A stretch of DNA of 64,000 nt from Corylus avellana (GCF_901000735.1 NC_081541.1:27451813-27515812), one strand, 5' to 3'. Counted from the stretch's first letter, positions 22,803-34,030 are shown. Notes: a model not told the origin generated them from the letters alone. A program made the numbers and translations.

Positions 22803-23070
22803 ATCTTCCTCATCTTCGTCATCATCATCGTCCTCAACATCTCCGTCAACGACGTCCAGCTCCCATCATTCTCCATCGCTAACAGCACCGCCACCTTCAC
22901 CTTCTCCCAGTACCGCCGCCATCCGAAACCCCAACCGCTCCATCTTCTCCCACTACTACAGCACTCTCCAGCTCCTCTACTCTGGGTCCCAAGTCGGCTT
23001 CATGTTCATCCCCGCCAGGGCGATCGACCTCGGCCAGACCCAGTACATGGCCACCACCTTCTCCGTCTAG
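22803..23070 (+). pseudogene. NDR1/HIN1-like (LEA_2) protein fragment
   Basis: Translation gives a hydrophobic segment (IFLIFVIIIVLNI) followed by VNDVQLPSFSIAN, NPNRSIFSHYY, LLYSGSQVGFMFIPA and TQYM-TTFSV. This is the order expected for the membrane segment and LEA_2 domain of NHL-type plant membrane proteins. The frame shifts once near 22911 (after TFSQY), and a TAG closes it at 23068-23070. Similar GC-rich sequence continues in frame past the stop to about 23160 (SFPLTAPQIVG). There is no start codon or full N-terminus. A truncated, dead gene copy. A minus-strand open frame at 22897-23121 is only its GC-rich shadow. Confidence 0.65.
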
Positions 23071-23341
23071 TCCTTCCCCTTGACGGCGCCCCAAATAGTC
23101 GGAGCCATGGTACCCCAACATTCCTTCCCCTCTCTGGCCCCCGAAACCAACGGACCCATGGCCCCCGCTCGCCGGCAGCGGGTTTCGAGTCGGCCCAACA
23201 AAGGAGAGGCCACTTTTTCTCTGCAGATGTGGGGATGGAGGATTTGAAGGAGTTTGTCTAACGGAGGATTAGCGTGGGTTGTTGCCGTTTTGTTTGTTTT
23301 ATTGTTATTTTTAATTAAGAGAGTGACGTGTCATAATTTTA

Positions 23342-23423
23342 GCCTTAGATTTCTATAGAGAAATCTAAGCCCTTAACTGGATATTGTCCAGTCCATTATG
23401 GACTGGAGAGGATCCGGATCCGT
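23342..23423. repeat. Palindromic MITE end at a duplication breakpoint
   Basis: CTTAGATTTCTATAGAG/AAATCTAAG forms a perfect palindrome (about 23344-23369), followed by CCAGTCCATTATGGACTGG, another palindrome, and GAGGATCCGGATCC. The same text (GCCCTTAACTGGAT...GGACTGGAGA-GATCCG) forms the right end of the foldback element at about 45700. Similarity to the 49.6-kb block begins at 23424. Confidence 0.55.
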
Positions 23424-26400
23424 ATGAAGGAGTGGCAAAGGGTGCATGGGAGGAACATGGGTCAACAGATTCAACAACTATTAGCCAATCTACTCACTGC
23501 CCAGTCTCACTCAAATGGTACGACTAGTTCTCTATTACACAAGCTGAAAGATGATTTGGCCGAGAAACAGATCGAGGATGATCTTTTTTGGCGACAGAGA
23601 GCAAAAAAAGATTGGTTGAGGTTTGGGGATCGAAATACTCGATATTTTCACGCATGTGTGAGTCAGAAGAAAAAATCTAGTCTGCTTGTGGATATCACGA
23701 CGCACAGGGACAAAAGTGGGAGACTCAACAACTCGTTGGAGATGCATTTGTCTGATACTTTCAAGAGCTGTTAACTGCCGAAGGGTCGAGAAACCTGGAG
23801 CCGATTTCGGAGACCATGGACGCAATGGTGACTCAATCTATGAGTGACTCCCTTTTGAAAGAATTTACAGATGAAGAGGTGGGGAGAGCTCTCACTCAAA
23901 TGGACCCTTTAAAAGCACCCAGTCCTGATGGGTTTTCCGCTAGTTTTTTTCAAAAAAACTAGGCGTCCATTGGAGAAGAGGTTAGCCAAGCTGTAATTCA
24001 TATTTTGAATAATAGATGCATGAATAAAGAGCTCAATTTAACCTATATTGCATTGATACCAAAAATTGCAAATCCAACTTGTGTTACTGAATTCTGGCCC
24101 ATAAGTCTTTGTAACGTCTTTTACAAGTTGCTTTCCAAAACCCTTGCGAATAGACTTAAATTGGTGTTCCCTGGAATTATTTTCCATAACCAAAGTGCAT
24201 TCATACCGGGCCGGCTCATAACGGACAACATCTTGGCGGCTTATGAGATTCTACATACAATGCAGTCGAGGATGTCGGGGAAAGTAGGTTATATGGCATA
24301 AAGCTCGACATGAGCAAAGCCTATGACATGGTGGAATGGAGTTTTTTGGAAGCAGTCATATGTAGGATGGGTTTTGATAAGAGATGGATCCAGATGATAA
24401 TGATGTGTGTCACATCGGCTACATATGAGGTCCTTGTTAATGGATCTCCTACGGGGCAGATTATCCCTTCTAGGGGTATCCGACAAGGGGATCTTATCTC
24501 ACTTTATTTGTTTTTGTTATGTGCAGAAGCTCTTAGCTCCCTTTTGTCACGGGTGAAGAGCAATGGTGAATTACCTGGAGTTCCTACCTTTAAGACAGGG
24601 CCTCAGTTAAACCACCTCTTCTTTGTTGACGATAGCTTGCTGTTTTGTAAAGCTATCCCCACTCATTGGCATCAACTAACAAAAATTCTACATATGTACG
24701 AGAAGGCCTCGGGACAGCGGTTAAACTGAGCTAAAACATCTATTTTTTTCAGCCGCAACACTACCCCAGATCCGAAGACAGAGATTTTGAGATTATCAAG
24801 GATTTCTGCCACTTAGAGATACGAAAAATATCGTGGCTTATCTACTCTTGTGGGAAAATCTCGCAATCAGGCTTTCAAGAGTATCAAGGACAAAGTTCAT
24901 AGGCATCTCGGAGATTGGAAGCTAAAATTGTTATCACAAGCTGAAAAGGAGATTTTTTTGAAAGGAGCGATCCAAGCAATCCCGTTGTATAGCATGAGTA
25001 TATTCCTTCTTCCAAAGGGTTTATTCACCGAAATTAATTCTTTGATGTAGAAGTTTTGGTGGGGGTCTCACGAAAATGAGTCTCTTATTCATTGGATGAG
25101 GTGGAGTAAAATGTCCATGTCGAAAGACCGTGGTGGAATGGGCTTCTGCAACTTGGTGAATTTTAATAAGGCCCTATTGGCGAAACAATACTGGCGATTG
25201 TTACAAGCCCCGAAAAGTCTCACGGCTAGAATCCTCAAGGCAAAATACTATCTAAATACCTCTTTATTGGAAGCTAAATTGACCACGAAACCGTCTTTTG
25301 CTTGGAGAAGCATCCAAGGCGCTAGGGATCTTATTGAGGAGGGAATGATATGGCACATTGGTAATGGGCAATCGGTAAATATCTGGGGGTATAAATGGAT
25401 CCCAATTCCATCCACTTACAGGCTCCAATCCCCTCCGATGGTGTTGGATCCAAGAAGCAAAGTGAGTGAGCTCTTTGACCGGGAAAATGTAGGATGGAAT
25501 CAAAATTTGCTATCAAGTATTTTTTTTTTTTTTTCTGAGGAGGAGGTGGCAGCAATTAAGTCCATTCCTATTAGCCAGTTGAACCAACCAAATCTTCAGA
25601 TTTAGAGGGGGATGAATTCGGGGGTTTTCTCGGTCAAAAGTGCCTATCACTTAACCAATGAGTTGGAACACAGGAGAAATCCGAAAGGTTCAACCCAGAA
25701 AGAGGAGAGTTTTCTGTGGAAGACCATCTGGAAAATACCTCTCCCAAATACTGCTAGAAACTTTTTTTGGAGAGCTTGCCACAACCTCCTACTGACTAAG
25801 GATAATCTTCATAGGCGAAAGGTGGTGAAGGAGCCTATGTGCTGATCTACAAGAAGGAACCAGAGACGGTGTTGCATGAGTTATGGGGATGCCCAGAAGC
25901 TTCGGACGTATGGAGAAGTAGCAAAAGGTTGTTCCAAAAATGTAAGCAAGAGGGGACCAGTTTCTTGCAGCTAGCGGAACAAATTTTTCTGAGATGCAAC
26001 TTGGAAGATTATACGGTGTTTGTGAGCTTCAATAGATATGGTTTCGTAGAAACACATGGATCCACGAGGGACAGTTTTCCAGCCGAAGCGCTATTTTGCA
26101 GAAATCAGCTGTGTCTATCGCGGAGTTCCAGAAGCTTCACAACCAGGGTTCTCAACGAGATGCAGTGAATCCTGTTGATCGTGGGAAATTATGGACAGCC
26201 CCTGGTCAAGGATGGTTCAAAGCAAATTGGGATGTGGCCATAGACAAAACTCATGATAGAGTGGGAATTGGAGTCATAATCTGAGAGGAGAAAGGGTAGG
26301 TCATTGTGGCAATGAGCAAGACAAGACTGGGTTCTTTGGAGCTGTCTACTGGGGAAGCTTTAGGAGCCTTTCATGCAGCTCATCTTAGTATGGATTTGGG

Positions 26401-26764
26401 ACTGCAACACCTTATCCTGGAGGGAGATGCTAAGCAAATAGTGGAGGCTGTCAACTCCTCAACGAGTACGTGGAGTCAATTTGGACACCTGGTGGACGAT
26501 ACTCGACGCCTTCTACGGACACTCCCTCGGTGGACTTGTGTTTTTGTTCATCAGGAAGCAAATGAGGCTGCACACAGGCTTGCAAAAGCAGCCATAACAG
26601 ATGTCAGTGATAGAATATGGAGGAACCAAACTCCAAATTATATTAGTGATATTGTATTGATGGAGCAATCAGCTTTATCTCATGAGTGTTGATAGGGTCC
26701 CTAACTCCGCCTCCTGATCTTTATTAATAAGAATATTTGAATCTTTCATTCAAAAAAAAAAAAA
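23424..26764 (+). mobile_element. Dead L1-type LINE, 5'-truncated (copy 1)
   Basis: Fragments, in order, resemble plant LINE ORF2: a linker with WRQRAKKDWLRFGDRNTRYFH (about 23590-23660); reverse transcriptase with SRGIRQGDLIS (24469-24501) and the active-site FVDDSLLF (about 24622-24645); a zinc-binding RVT region with the LWKTIWKIPLPNTARNFFW stretch (about 25700-25770); and an RNase H-like tail with WFKANWDVA (26215-26240) through the stop after SHEC at 26690. A poly(A) tail sits at about 26752-26764. Stops at 24299, 24727 and 25048 and many frame breaks make it inactive. No 5' end or ORF1. The break at 23424 coincides with the start of the duplicated block, so truncation may be due to the duplication. 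Confidence 0.88.
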
Positions 26765-26873
26765 ATTGGGTAAAAAAAGAAACACTAAAGTGACGGAGTA
26801 TGGGACCCTCTGTGATTCTGAATGTACTTAAAAAAATAAAAATAAAAATAAAAAGTTTTTTTAGGTGCGTTCA

Positions 26874-27055
26874 ATGTAATGCTATAAGTTCCTATCGTGT
26901 CCTTCTTAAGTCCTTCCAAAAATGATATAACTATTAAAATCACTATTGAGTTTGTAATTGATCATTATTAGATTTTGATCAAATAGTAATTTTAATAACC
27001 ACATCATTTTTAAAATGACTCAAAAGGATCATAAAATAGACTTCTAAAATTACTC
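26874..27055. mobile_element. MITE with AGAGTAAT-type ends
   Basis: Flanked by GCGTTCA on both sides (26867-26873 and 27056-27062). The inner halves are inverted copies (AAAAATGATATAACTATTAAAATCAC against ATTTTAATAACCACATCATTTTT). Ends resemble AGAGTAATnCTA, seen more clearly at 53112 in the second copy and at 32616-32777. No coding capacity. Confidence 0.65.
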
Positions 27056-27062
27056 GCGTTCA

Positions 27063-28636
27063 TATGTTCACTCACTTGCATGCTATGGCGAACAATTCAA
27101 CGAGCTTATTTAAAAAAAAATTAAAAAAAAAAAAAGATTTGTTCATTGGTGACGTCAGCGTAAAAGAGTTGGCTATTTACAAAAAAAAAAAAGATCGCTT
27201 TACACGGGCTGCAATAGAGCAAATCACAATCGTTTACTCAGGCCCATAAAATGTCATCTCAACAATCCGGGTCGCAGGCTCCCAACCAGATTATTAATCC
27301 GCTTTTTTAACAAGACCATGAGGTTTATCTTTTTTTTTTGACAAATCAATTTTTTAAGTTTAAAAATGATCAAATTATTCGATCCATACACTTGTTGTAA
27401 AGGGTTTTAATTAAAATTGTGATACGTAAACAAAAGACCATAAACCAAAAGAAATAGTTCTATGTGGACAACAATATCATCTTAACTTGACACAAAATAA
27501 AAATAAAAAAAGAGGGAGGTGAGTTGTGGCAGGCGAGACGGGGGGTTGGCCACGCACCCTATCCCTAGACCTAGGAGGTGCAAATGAGGCTCCAAGAGGA
27601 TAATTCCCCCCTTGGCCGTGTATCCTGGTGGGACTAGGATTCTTACTTTTTGAGAACACGGAGAAGACTAGAAAGTTCTTCATCCCTCATCCCAGTCATG
27701 TTTTTCATCACCATGGAAGAAGAAAGAAGAAAATTCAAATTGCCCATTAAGTCAAGCAGTGGCCATAATCTATGTAAATATATTATTATTAAAGTCGCAA
27801 CCCACCTAAGCCCCTCGGCTAGGGCTGGCTCAATATATTTTAAGGCTTACCACAAAAATTTTAAGTGAAGCATTTTTTCTTTTCTATATTTAAATACTAA
27901 ATAAATAATATTTATTTTAATAATATTATTGTATTTTTATTTAAAAATTATTCTTCTCGCTTTTTGGAATGCAAAATTACTGATTAATTACCGTATAAAA
28001 TATTTTATAAACTTTCCATCGAAATATATAGAGTTGAATATTTTATTATTATATTTATTACTATTAATGTTGTAAGCCTTATTTATTTTCTAATGTTGGA
28101 GAATCAAATGATATTAATGCCTTTTTAAAAAAAAAATTAAGTAATGGGCCTTAATTAAAGTGTATCTATTGACGACAATTAGGTCTTTAATTTTGTTTTT
28201 TTTTTTATGAATATTTTTTAAAAAAAAAAAAGAAATTTATTAATTGACAACCTTATTAAATTAGAGACCTTATGTGTGACAGCCTAACTTGCTTAAGGGT
28301 TGGGCTGGCCCTGCGGGTCGTCCCACCCACCCATACACGCTCACCAGCGAGTGGTGTAAGTTGATGAGTTGCAACTCAATCTCTCACAAGTAGACAAAGT
28401 GGGTGATTGTTATGATCATATGTTTGTTGAGGAGGAGGAGGCATAATATGAACCTTAGAGTTGTGAAGGTAACTTAATTGGTTTCCTTTGAACCTTAATG
28501 GTGCTTCATCGTAAATAATCCATGAATTTTACACACAGCCCGTCAATCAACGTGTAAACACATAATCTAATAATCAAACACTAAACAAACAAACATTGAA
28601 ACTACCAGGTACAGCATGACAAACAAAATAACTCGA
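27063..28636. other. Spacer downstream of gene d, no gene seen
   Basis: AT-rich spacer shared with 53300-54886. Short open frames at 27477-27683 (-) and 27650-27868 (+) recur in the second copy but have no domain and overlap each other on opposite strands. I do not call them genes. Confidence 0.5.
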
Positions 28637-29545
28637 TCAGTCCAGATTTATGAAATCAACCATGGCTTGAATCAGGGGCTCCACCTTGTGACTCCTAGGA
28701 TTCAACAGAAAAAACCCGTGCCCCTCTCCTTCCGTTTCATAAGAACACAGGGTCCCACCCCACCCACTCTTTCTCAAAACCTCTGAATAACCCAACCCTA
28801 TATCTCGCAACGAATCTTTCTCCGCCACACAAACCAGCACCTTCCCCCCAGCCATACTCGGCAATTTCGGATCCACTTCCGGGTACATTATCGGGTCACT
28901 TAACCCGGCGCTCGTTGGGTACATAACACCGTACATTTTACTGGACTCTTTACCACCGAAAAATGGGTGAACCATTAGTAACCCGAGAATGTTAGGGCCA
29001 GCCAACCCGCTCGCGCCAGCCTGAACAGCAACGTAGTGGGCTATGTTGGCCCCGGCGCTCTCCCCCGCCAAGAAAACCCGCCCGAAATCAGCATGCTCGT
29101 TCAGCCACGGGTCGGGTCCTTGACCTTTCGAGTGGGTAGCGATCCACTGCAGTGCGGCCCACGAGTCGTGATGCGCGGTTGGTAGAGGGTGCTCCGGGGC
29201 AAGCCTGTAGTCAACGGAGATAACAACCGCACGTGCCGCGGAGGCCAGAGAGAGAAGAAAATTATGGAAGGTCTTGTTGAAAGGGGATCCAACGCAGAAG
29301 GCTCCACCGTGGTAGTGAACGACGAGTGGCAACTTGTGATCTGGGCCGTTGATTTTTGGGAGGAAGAGGCGGGCAGAGACGCCGGATTCGGAAGAGACGA
29401 CGACGTCTCTGGATTGCACGTGGGTTTTGGGGTCTAGACCAGTAGGAAAACAGTCAGGGACCCCGTACCTCTCAACGCGGCCATCTTTGTATACTTTGAA
29501 GTAGGGTGGGAATTCATGGGTTGTTTCATTGGTGCTGGAATCCAT
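28637..29545 (-). CDS. Plant carboxylesterase (CXE), gene d
   Basis: Intronless, 302 residues. HGGA 79-82, nucleophile Ser163 in GESAG, Asp244 in AEKD and His276 in GEGHGF. The family motif reads YRLAPEHPLPTAHHDSW at 113-129; the Y-D pair of the usual AYDD is AHHD here. The start MDSSTNETTHEFPPYF matches e, f, g, h and j. Compared with j it differs at only four residues: V75I, H126Q, M191L and V256A (d to j). It is therefore a very recent duplicate, and both copies are intact. Predicted soluble hydrolase, substrate unknown. A TATA-like box lies about 75 bases upstream of the ATG. Confidence 0.94.
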   Translation of the reverse strand: MDSSTNETTHEFPPYFKVYKDGRVERYGVPDCFPTGLDPKTHVQSRDVVVSSESGVSARLFLPKINGPDHKLPLVVHYHGGAFCVGSPFNKTFHNFLLSLASAARAVVISVDYRLAPEHPLPTAHHDSWAALQWIATHSKGQGPDPWLNEHADFGRVFLAGESAGANIAHYVAVQAGASGLAGPNILGLLMVHPFFGGKESSKMYGVMYPTSAGLSDPIMYPEVDPKLPSMAGGKVLVCVAEKDSLRDIGLGYSEVLRKSGWGGTLCSYETEGEGHGFFLLNPRSHKVEPLIQAMVDFINLD

Positions 29546-29616
29546 TCCAAAATATGCGTCTGAGGTTGTGAGAGAGGAGAAACAAGCTTACCAAACGAAA
29601 GAGAAAATGCGATCAA

Positions 29617-29623
29617 ATTATAG
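29617..29623 (-). promoter_or_regulatory. TATA-like box of gene d
   Basis: CTATAATTTGATC on the minus strand, about 75 bases before the ATG. The same CTATAA-TTGAT motif sits 65-92 bases before e, f, g, h and j, which supports it as the core promoter. Confidence 0.5.
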
Positions 29624-30677
29624 AAAGGATTTTACCAACTACCAACAGATCATGCGTTTGATTTCATTCACAAGTAAATGTTGTTTATTGGGCTGCCGTA
29701 TCAGGATAAAAACAACTCATCACTATCCATGGTCAACCCTTGCTCGGATTGGTCCTCTTTGTCATAGGGCTGTAAATGAATCTGGTTTCGGCCAATCGTA
29801 TCACAAAAATATGTTTAATTATTAAAAAATAATATTTGGGTTAAATACATTTTTGTCCTAGGTCATTTAATGACTTTATTTTTTGTCTCAGGTTTAGTTT
29901 TTATCCCAAGAAATATTTCGGATTTACATAAAAATAAAAATAGTACTTTCACTTAAATTTTGCCCAAAATTTAAAGAAAAGTCACATCAGTATCATTAAA
30001 AAATCGGTATTTATATACCTAATTAAAAATAAAAAAATAATAATGTGGCTCTATAAAGACTTGCAGAAAGAAATTGTAAAAAAATAATAATAGTAATGGA
30101 CTAATTTTTACTGTAATCCTCCTAGTCGTATTGCATCTGCATACTAGCCTATGAAATAGCATGTTTCATTACTATATTAACTAACAAGTTTATATGTTAA
30201 TACTTGTACATTACAATATTATATTTATATAGGATATTACTATACAATATATACGTACGAGCTACTTAACGAGTTGAGTCGAACTTATAATATATGTTTA
30301 CGAGTAATGTTACAAGTCCCTCTTGTGTCTCTCCAAAAATGATGTGGCTCTTAAAATCATCATTAAGCTTATGATTGATCACTATTGAATTTTGATTTTT
30401 TTTTTTATTATTTCTAATTATGTATATGGACCCGTGTCAATTTTTTAGGGGTGCTGACTTGGATTTCCATCAATTTTTTAACGAAATTTAGACGGAGGTA
30501 CCATCTCTGTTTTTAACTATTATTGAGGTACCACCTATAATACAAAATGAAACCGATAGAGTAAAAAATAAAGTTGTTAAACCACATGAGAAAAGAAGTA
30601 TTTAATCCTAAAAAAAATTCTAAATTCTAAAATTCATGCCGTTCTTTGTCTAACCGTTTGTAAAATATCACTTTATT

Positions 30678-30807
30678 GTCCCCAAGGGGTAGCTCAATCG
30701 GCTGTGAACCACGCCTAATGAAGCGGCGGTCACTAGTTCGAAACCCCCTTCCCTCTTCCCTTGTGTGGACATGTCAAAAAAAATAAAAATAAAAATAAAA
30801 ATAAAAA
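30678..30807 (+). mobile_element. tRNA-derived SINE
   Basis: A box GGTAGCTCAATCGG (about 30688-30701), B box GGTCACTAGTTCGAAACC (30728-30745) and an (AAAAT)n-type tail. It is bounded by a perfect 11-bp duplication, ATCACTTTATT (30667-30677 and 30808-30818). It is absent from the matching site in the second block copy near 56900, so it inserted after the block duplication. Confidence 0.9.
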
Positions 30808-31408
30808 ATCACTTTATTAAAATTAGGATGACTTGTTATTTATGACAATTGAAAGTATTTTTATCAGCTTATTCTTTTATAGACAAAGTTTGAAAAGGTT
30901 TGAGTAGAAAATTTGTTAGGGGATTAATTGTTCAAGCACTTAAGAGATAAATAAGGGTATTCGAAGAATTTTAACACTTCTTAAATTAATTCAAGAGTTG
31001 AATAATAATAATAATTTTTGCTTAATTTTATTAATGAGCTTAATGATGTCTTTAAATAGAAGGTTACAATAATGCATAATAAAAATAAAAGACTAACATG
31101 AATAATCTAGTCTAATATTTTAAATTTAATCGTAATTCTAATGTTATCAATAAAGATAACTTATTATCTCTAAGATATTTTAACCTCTACTACTAGACTC
31201 ATAACAAAATGGACAGAGTTTTTCTTCAAATTGGGTTGGAGAAAATTTCTTCAACTTAATCTATAAAAATGACGTGTGTAATAAGCTTGTCTTAAATAAT
31301 ACACTTCTCTTAAATTTTAATGGACATTGTCTATTAATTTTTTAAAAGAATAAGCTTCATTTCAAATGTGAAGAATAAATTTGTTTAAAAGAAAATACAT
31401 TTTACCGC

Positions 31409-32215
31409 ACTTTTTTTTTTTTTTTTAGTGAATTTTTTCATCCTCATTCCATAATAAGAGATTCATAAAACTCTTATAGAGAAACATAGCCAAAAGCTAT
31501 GAAAAGTACAACATTGTAGATACACTGAAAATCTAACAATGAAAAACGTATCTACCTCCTCCAATCCAACTCATGTACACACTTCATTTAAAGGGCAGAT
31601 CTACTCTGAGCAAATTAGATCTGAATATATGTGTAGGTCTTATCCCTAAAAAAATAAGTTTTATTGACTCGGCCATGAGACAAACCTCTTACACCAAAAC
31701 CATCCCTCCTCAACTCAAAGGCCAGGATAACACAACAAAATAAGAGCAAAACAAAGAAAACTAGCATTAATGCCAAGATCCAATAGAGAAAACCCGATGC
31801 ATGAGGCTCACCACAAAGTACATGAGATCCCCACAATCCACACTCCGGCTCGCACAACCCACATTCGGCACGTGCCAAAAAGAAGAGAGAAAAAGTTCGG
31901 TATCTACAGGGCATAGTGGTACCGAGGAGAAGCATGTAGTAGTGCATACAGAATTGGGCCTGTGGCAGAAGAGTAAATTGGCAACACAAGGAGCCGATCT
32001 AAGTTTCCCAACAAAACATCGATGAAACCCAAGTGTGAGTAGAAGCCAAAAGACGAGGTGGAAGGGACGGCTGCTGCTGTTACTGAATAGAGACACTATT
32101 GTTGGGTTCCAAAATCAAAACATAGCAAAGAAAATGAAATAAAGAACAAAAAATAGGGTGGAATCCCATCCCTCTTCACGGTCTCACAGGAGAGAGACTA
32201 GAGAGAGGCTAGGGT
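31409..32215 (-). repeat. Poly(T)-headed repeat, possible retroposon 3' end
   Basis: A T run at about 31410-31427 is followed by text which, read on the minus strand, would end in a poly(A) tail. The repeat is also present at about 58040-60250, there split by a hAT element. Minus-strand frames (for example 31615-31989) are not conserved between the two copies as proteins, so I do not call genes. Confidence 0.35.
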
Positions 32216-32270
32216 TTTTTTTTTTCAAGTTGTGAATTCCTTTTACGGTAGTTGATACCGTAGAAAGGGA

Positions 32271-32950
32271 AAAATCATATTTAGTCTTTAGGTTTTCGTC
32301 TGATTTGAATTTAATCCTTGGTTTTCAATTTTAAGAATAAAATCCTTAGGTTTTGTTCAAGTTTAAAATATGTCACTTTATCACTTTACCGTCAAAATTA
32401 ACAGTTTGTCATCTACCACACATGTCTCATTTGACATGTCAATGTTCATCTCAACACCCTAATGCAATGCCACACTAACATAATCAAAGTCTTTTGTTAC
32501 TAACTTACTGTGAGTTTAATGGAATTTTTTGAATCTTTTTGTGTATTTATTTATTTACTTTTTTAAAAATAAACGACTAACACATGTTAACGTTACATTG
32601 CAATTGAGTGTTTATAGAGTAATTCTAAATGGCCTATTTATGTTTTACTAAGAATGATGTAGCTATTAAAATTATTCTTGGATCAAAACTTAATAATGAT
32701 CAATCACAAGCCCAATAATGATTTTAATAGCTACATTATTTTTAATAAAATACAAGTAGGCCTCTTAAAATTACTCTGAATGACATATCAAATCAAAAAT
32801 GTGGCAGATGACAAACCATTAGCTTTGATGGTAAATTAAAAATGGACCTATTTTAAACTTGAAATTTCCTGAAGACTATATCCTTGAAATTGAAAACTCA
32901 GTAACTAAATTAAAACCAGACGAAAACTTGAGAGGTAAAATTTATAATTT
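32271..32950. repeat. Foldback element (copy 1)
   Basis: The left arm, with TTTAGGTTTTCGTCTGATTT, TTAAACTTGAACAAAACC-type text on the reverse, and GTTTGTCATCTACCACA, is inverted in the right arm as TGTGGCAGATGACAAACC and CCAGACGAAAACTTGAG. The counterpart in the second block is 60309-60810. Copy 1 is longer because of a nested MITE. Confidence 0.75.
32616..32777. mobile_element. MITE nested in the foldback element
   Basis: Starts AGAGTAATTCTAAATGGCCT and ends AGGCCTCTTAAAATTACTCT, an inverted pair. The second block copy reads straight through this point (GTGTTTATGACATGTC near 60640), showing the empty site. Same family as 26874-27055. Confidence 0.75.
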
Positions 32951-33112
32951 TAAAATGCCAATCTACCAACATGAATTTCATAATTTTAAAATTTATAATT
33001 TATTTTTGAAATGCCAATCTACCACCATAACGAGTATAACAATCTAATAAATAACAATTATTTCATTTATTTTTAGTTAAATTACTACAACATCGACAAC
33101 CAAAATAAGTCG

Positions 33113-34030
33113 TCAGTCCTGATTTATAAAATCAGCCATGACTTTAGTCAGGGGCTTGATCTTTTCACTACCAGGATTCAACACAAAAAAGGCATGCTCC
33201 TCTCCTTCCGAATCATAAAACGACACCGCCCCACCCCACCCACTCTTACCCAATGTTTCAGAATACGCCACCCCTCTATCTCGCAACCAATCTTTCTCTG
33301 CCACACAAACAAGCGCCTTCACACCAGCCATACGCGACAAATTCGGATCCAATTCCGGGTAGAGTATCGGGTCACTGAACCCGGTACTCGTTGGACACAT
33401 ATAACTGTAGATTTTATCTAGCTCTTTACCACCGAAAAATGGATGCATTATGAGTAACCCAACAATCTTTGGGCCAATCAATTCAGTGGCACCAGCTTGA
33501 ACTGCCACGTAGTGGGCTATGTTGGCCCCGGCGCTCTCCCCCGCCAAGAAAACCCGCCCGAAATCCGCATACTCGTTAAGCCACGGGTCGGGTCCTTGGC
33601 CGTTAGAGTGGGTAGCGATCCACTGCAGCGCGGCCCACGAGTCCTGATGCGCTGTTGGTAGAGGGTGCTCCGGGGCAAGCCTATAGTCAACGGAGATTAC
33701 AATGGCGTTGGCCTCTGCGGTAAGGAGTAAAAGAAAATTATGGAAGGCCCTGTCGAAAGGCGATCCCTTGCAGAAGCCTCCACCGTGGTAGTGAACGACG
33801 AGTGGCAACTTGTGATCTGGGTGGCTGTTTTTTGGGAGGAAGAGGCGGGCCGATACGCCGGATTCCGAAGAGACGACGACGTCTTTGGTTTGGACGTGGG
33901 TTTTGGGATCTAGGCCAGTGGGAGCAGGGTCAGGGACGGCGACCCTCCCCAATCTCTCCACGCGGCCATCTTTGTATACTCTGAAGTAGGGTGGGAATTC
34001 GTGGGTTATTTCATTGGTGCTTGAATCCAT
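33113..34030 (-). CDS. Plant carboxylesterase (CXE), gene e
   Basis: Intronless, 305 residues from the ATG at 34030. The frame is open for 84 more codons upstream, but that part runs through the TATA-like box and promoter sequence shared with non-coding copies at f and k, so I reject it. HGGG 82-85, Ser166 in GESAG, Asp247 in AEKD and His279 in GEEHAF complete the active site. The C-terminal third differs from f and g (VSFYDSEGEEHAFFVLNPGS, ending FINQD) and matches pseudogene k instead. With the ~1.6 kb upstream it forms a unit repeated at f. Probably a soluble esterase. Confidence 0.94.
   Translation of the reverse strand: MDSSTNEITHEFPPYFRVYKDGRVERLGRVAVPDPAPTGLDPKTHVQTKDVVVSSESGVSARLFLPKNSHPDHKLPLVVHYHGGGFCKGSPFDRAFHNFLLLLTAEANAIVISVDYRLAPEHPLPTAHQDSWAALQWIATHSNGQGPDPWLNEYADFGRVFLAGESAGANIAHYVAVQAGATELIGPKIVGLLIMHPFFGGKELDKIYSYMCPTSTGFSDPILYPELDPNLSRMAGVKALVCVAEKDWLRDRGVAYSETLGKSGWGGAVSFYDSEGEEHAFFVLNPGSEKIKPLTKVMADFINQD

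Noticed and set aside
22897..23121. 74-codon minus-strand frame, Gly-rich
   Set aside because: Antisense shadow of the GC-rich LEA_2 fragment.
23424..26692. Series of open frames read as separate genes
   Set aside because: They are pieces of one decayed LINE ORF2 in consecutive order; the same series recurs at 49358-52914.
27477..27868. Two overlapping frames conserved in both block copies (27477-27683 -, 27650-27868 +)
   Set aside because: Conservation reflects recent block duplication only. No domain, start context or codon pattern supports a gene.
30688..30745. Possible tRNA gene (A and B boxes)
   Set aside because: No cloverleaf arms or anticodon stem, an A-rich tail and target-site duplication follow; it is a SINE head. 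The same holds for 5103-5161.
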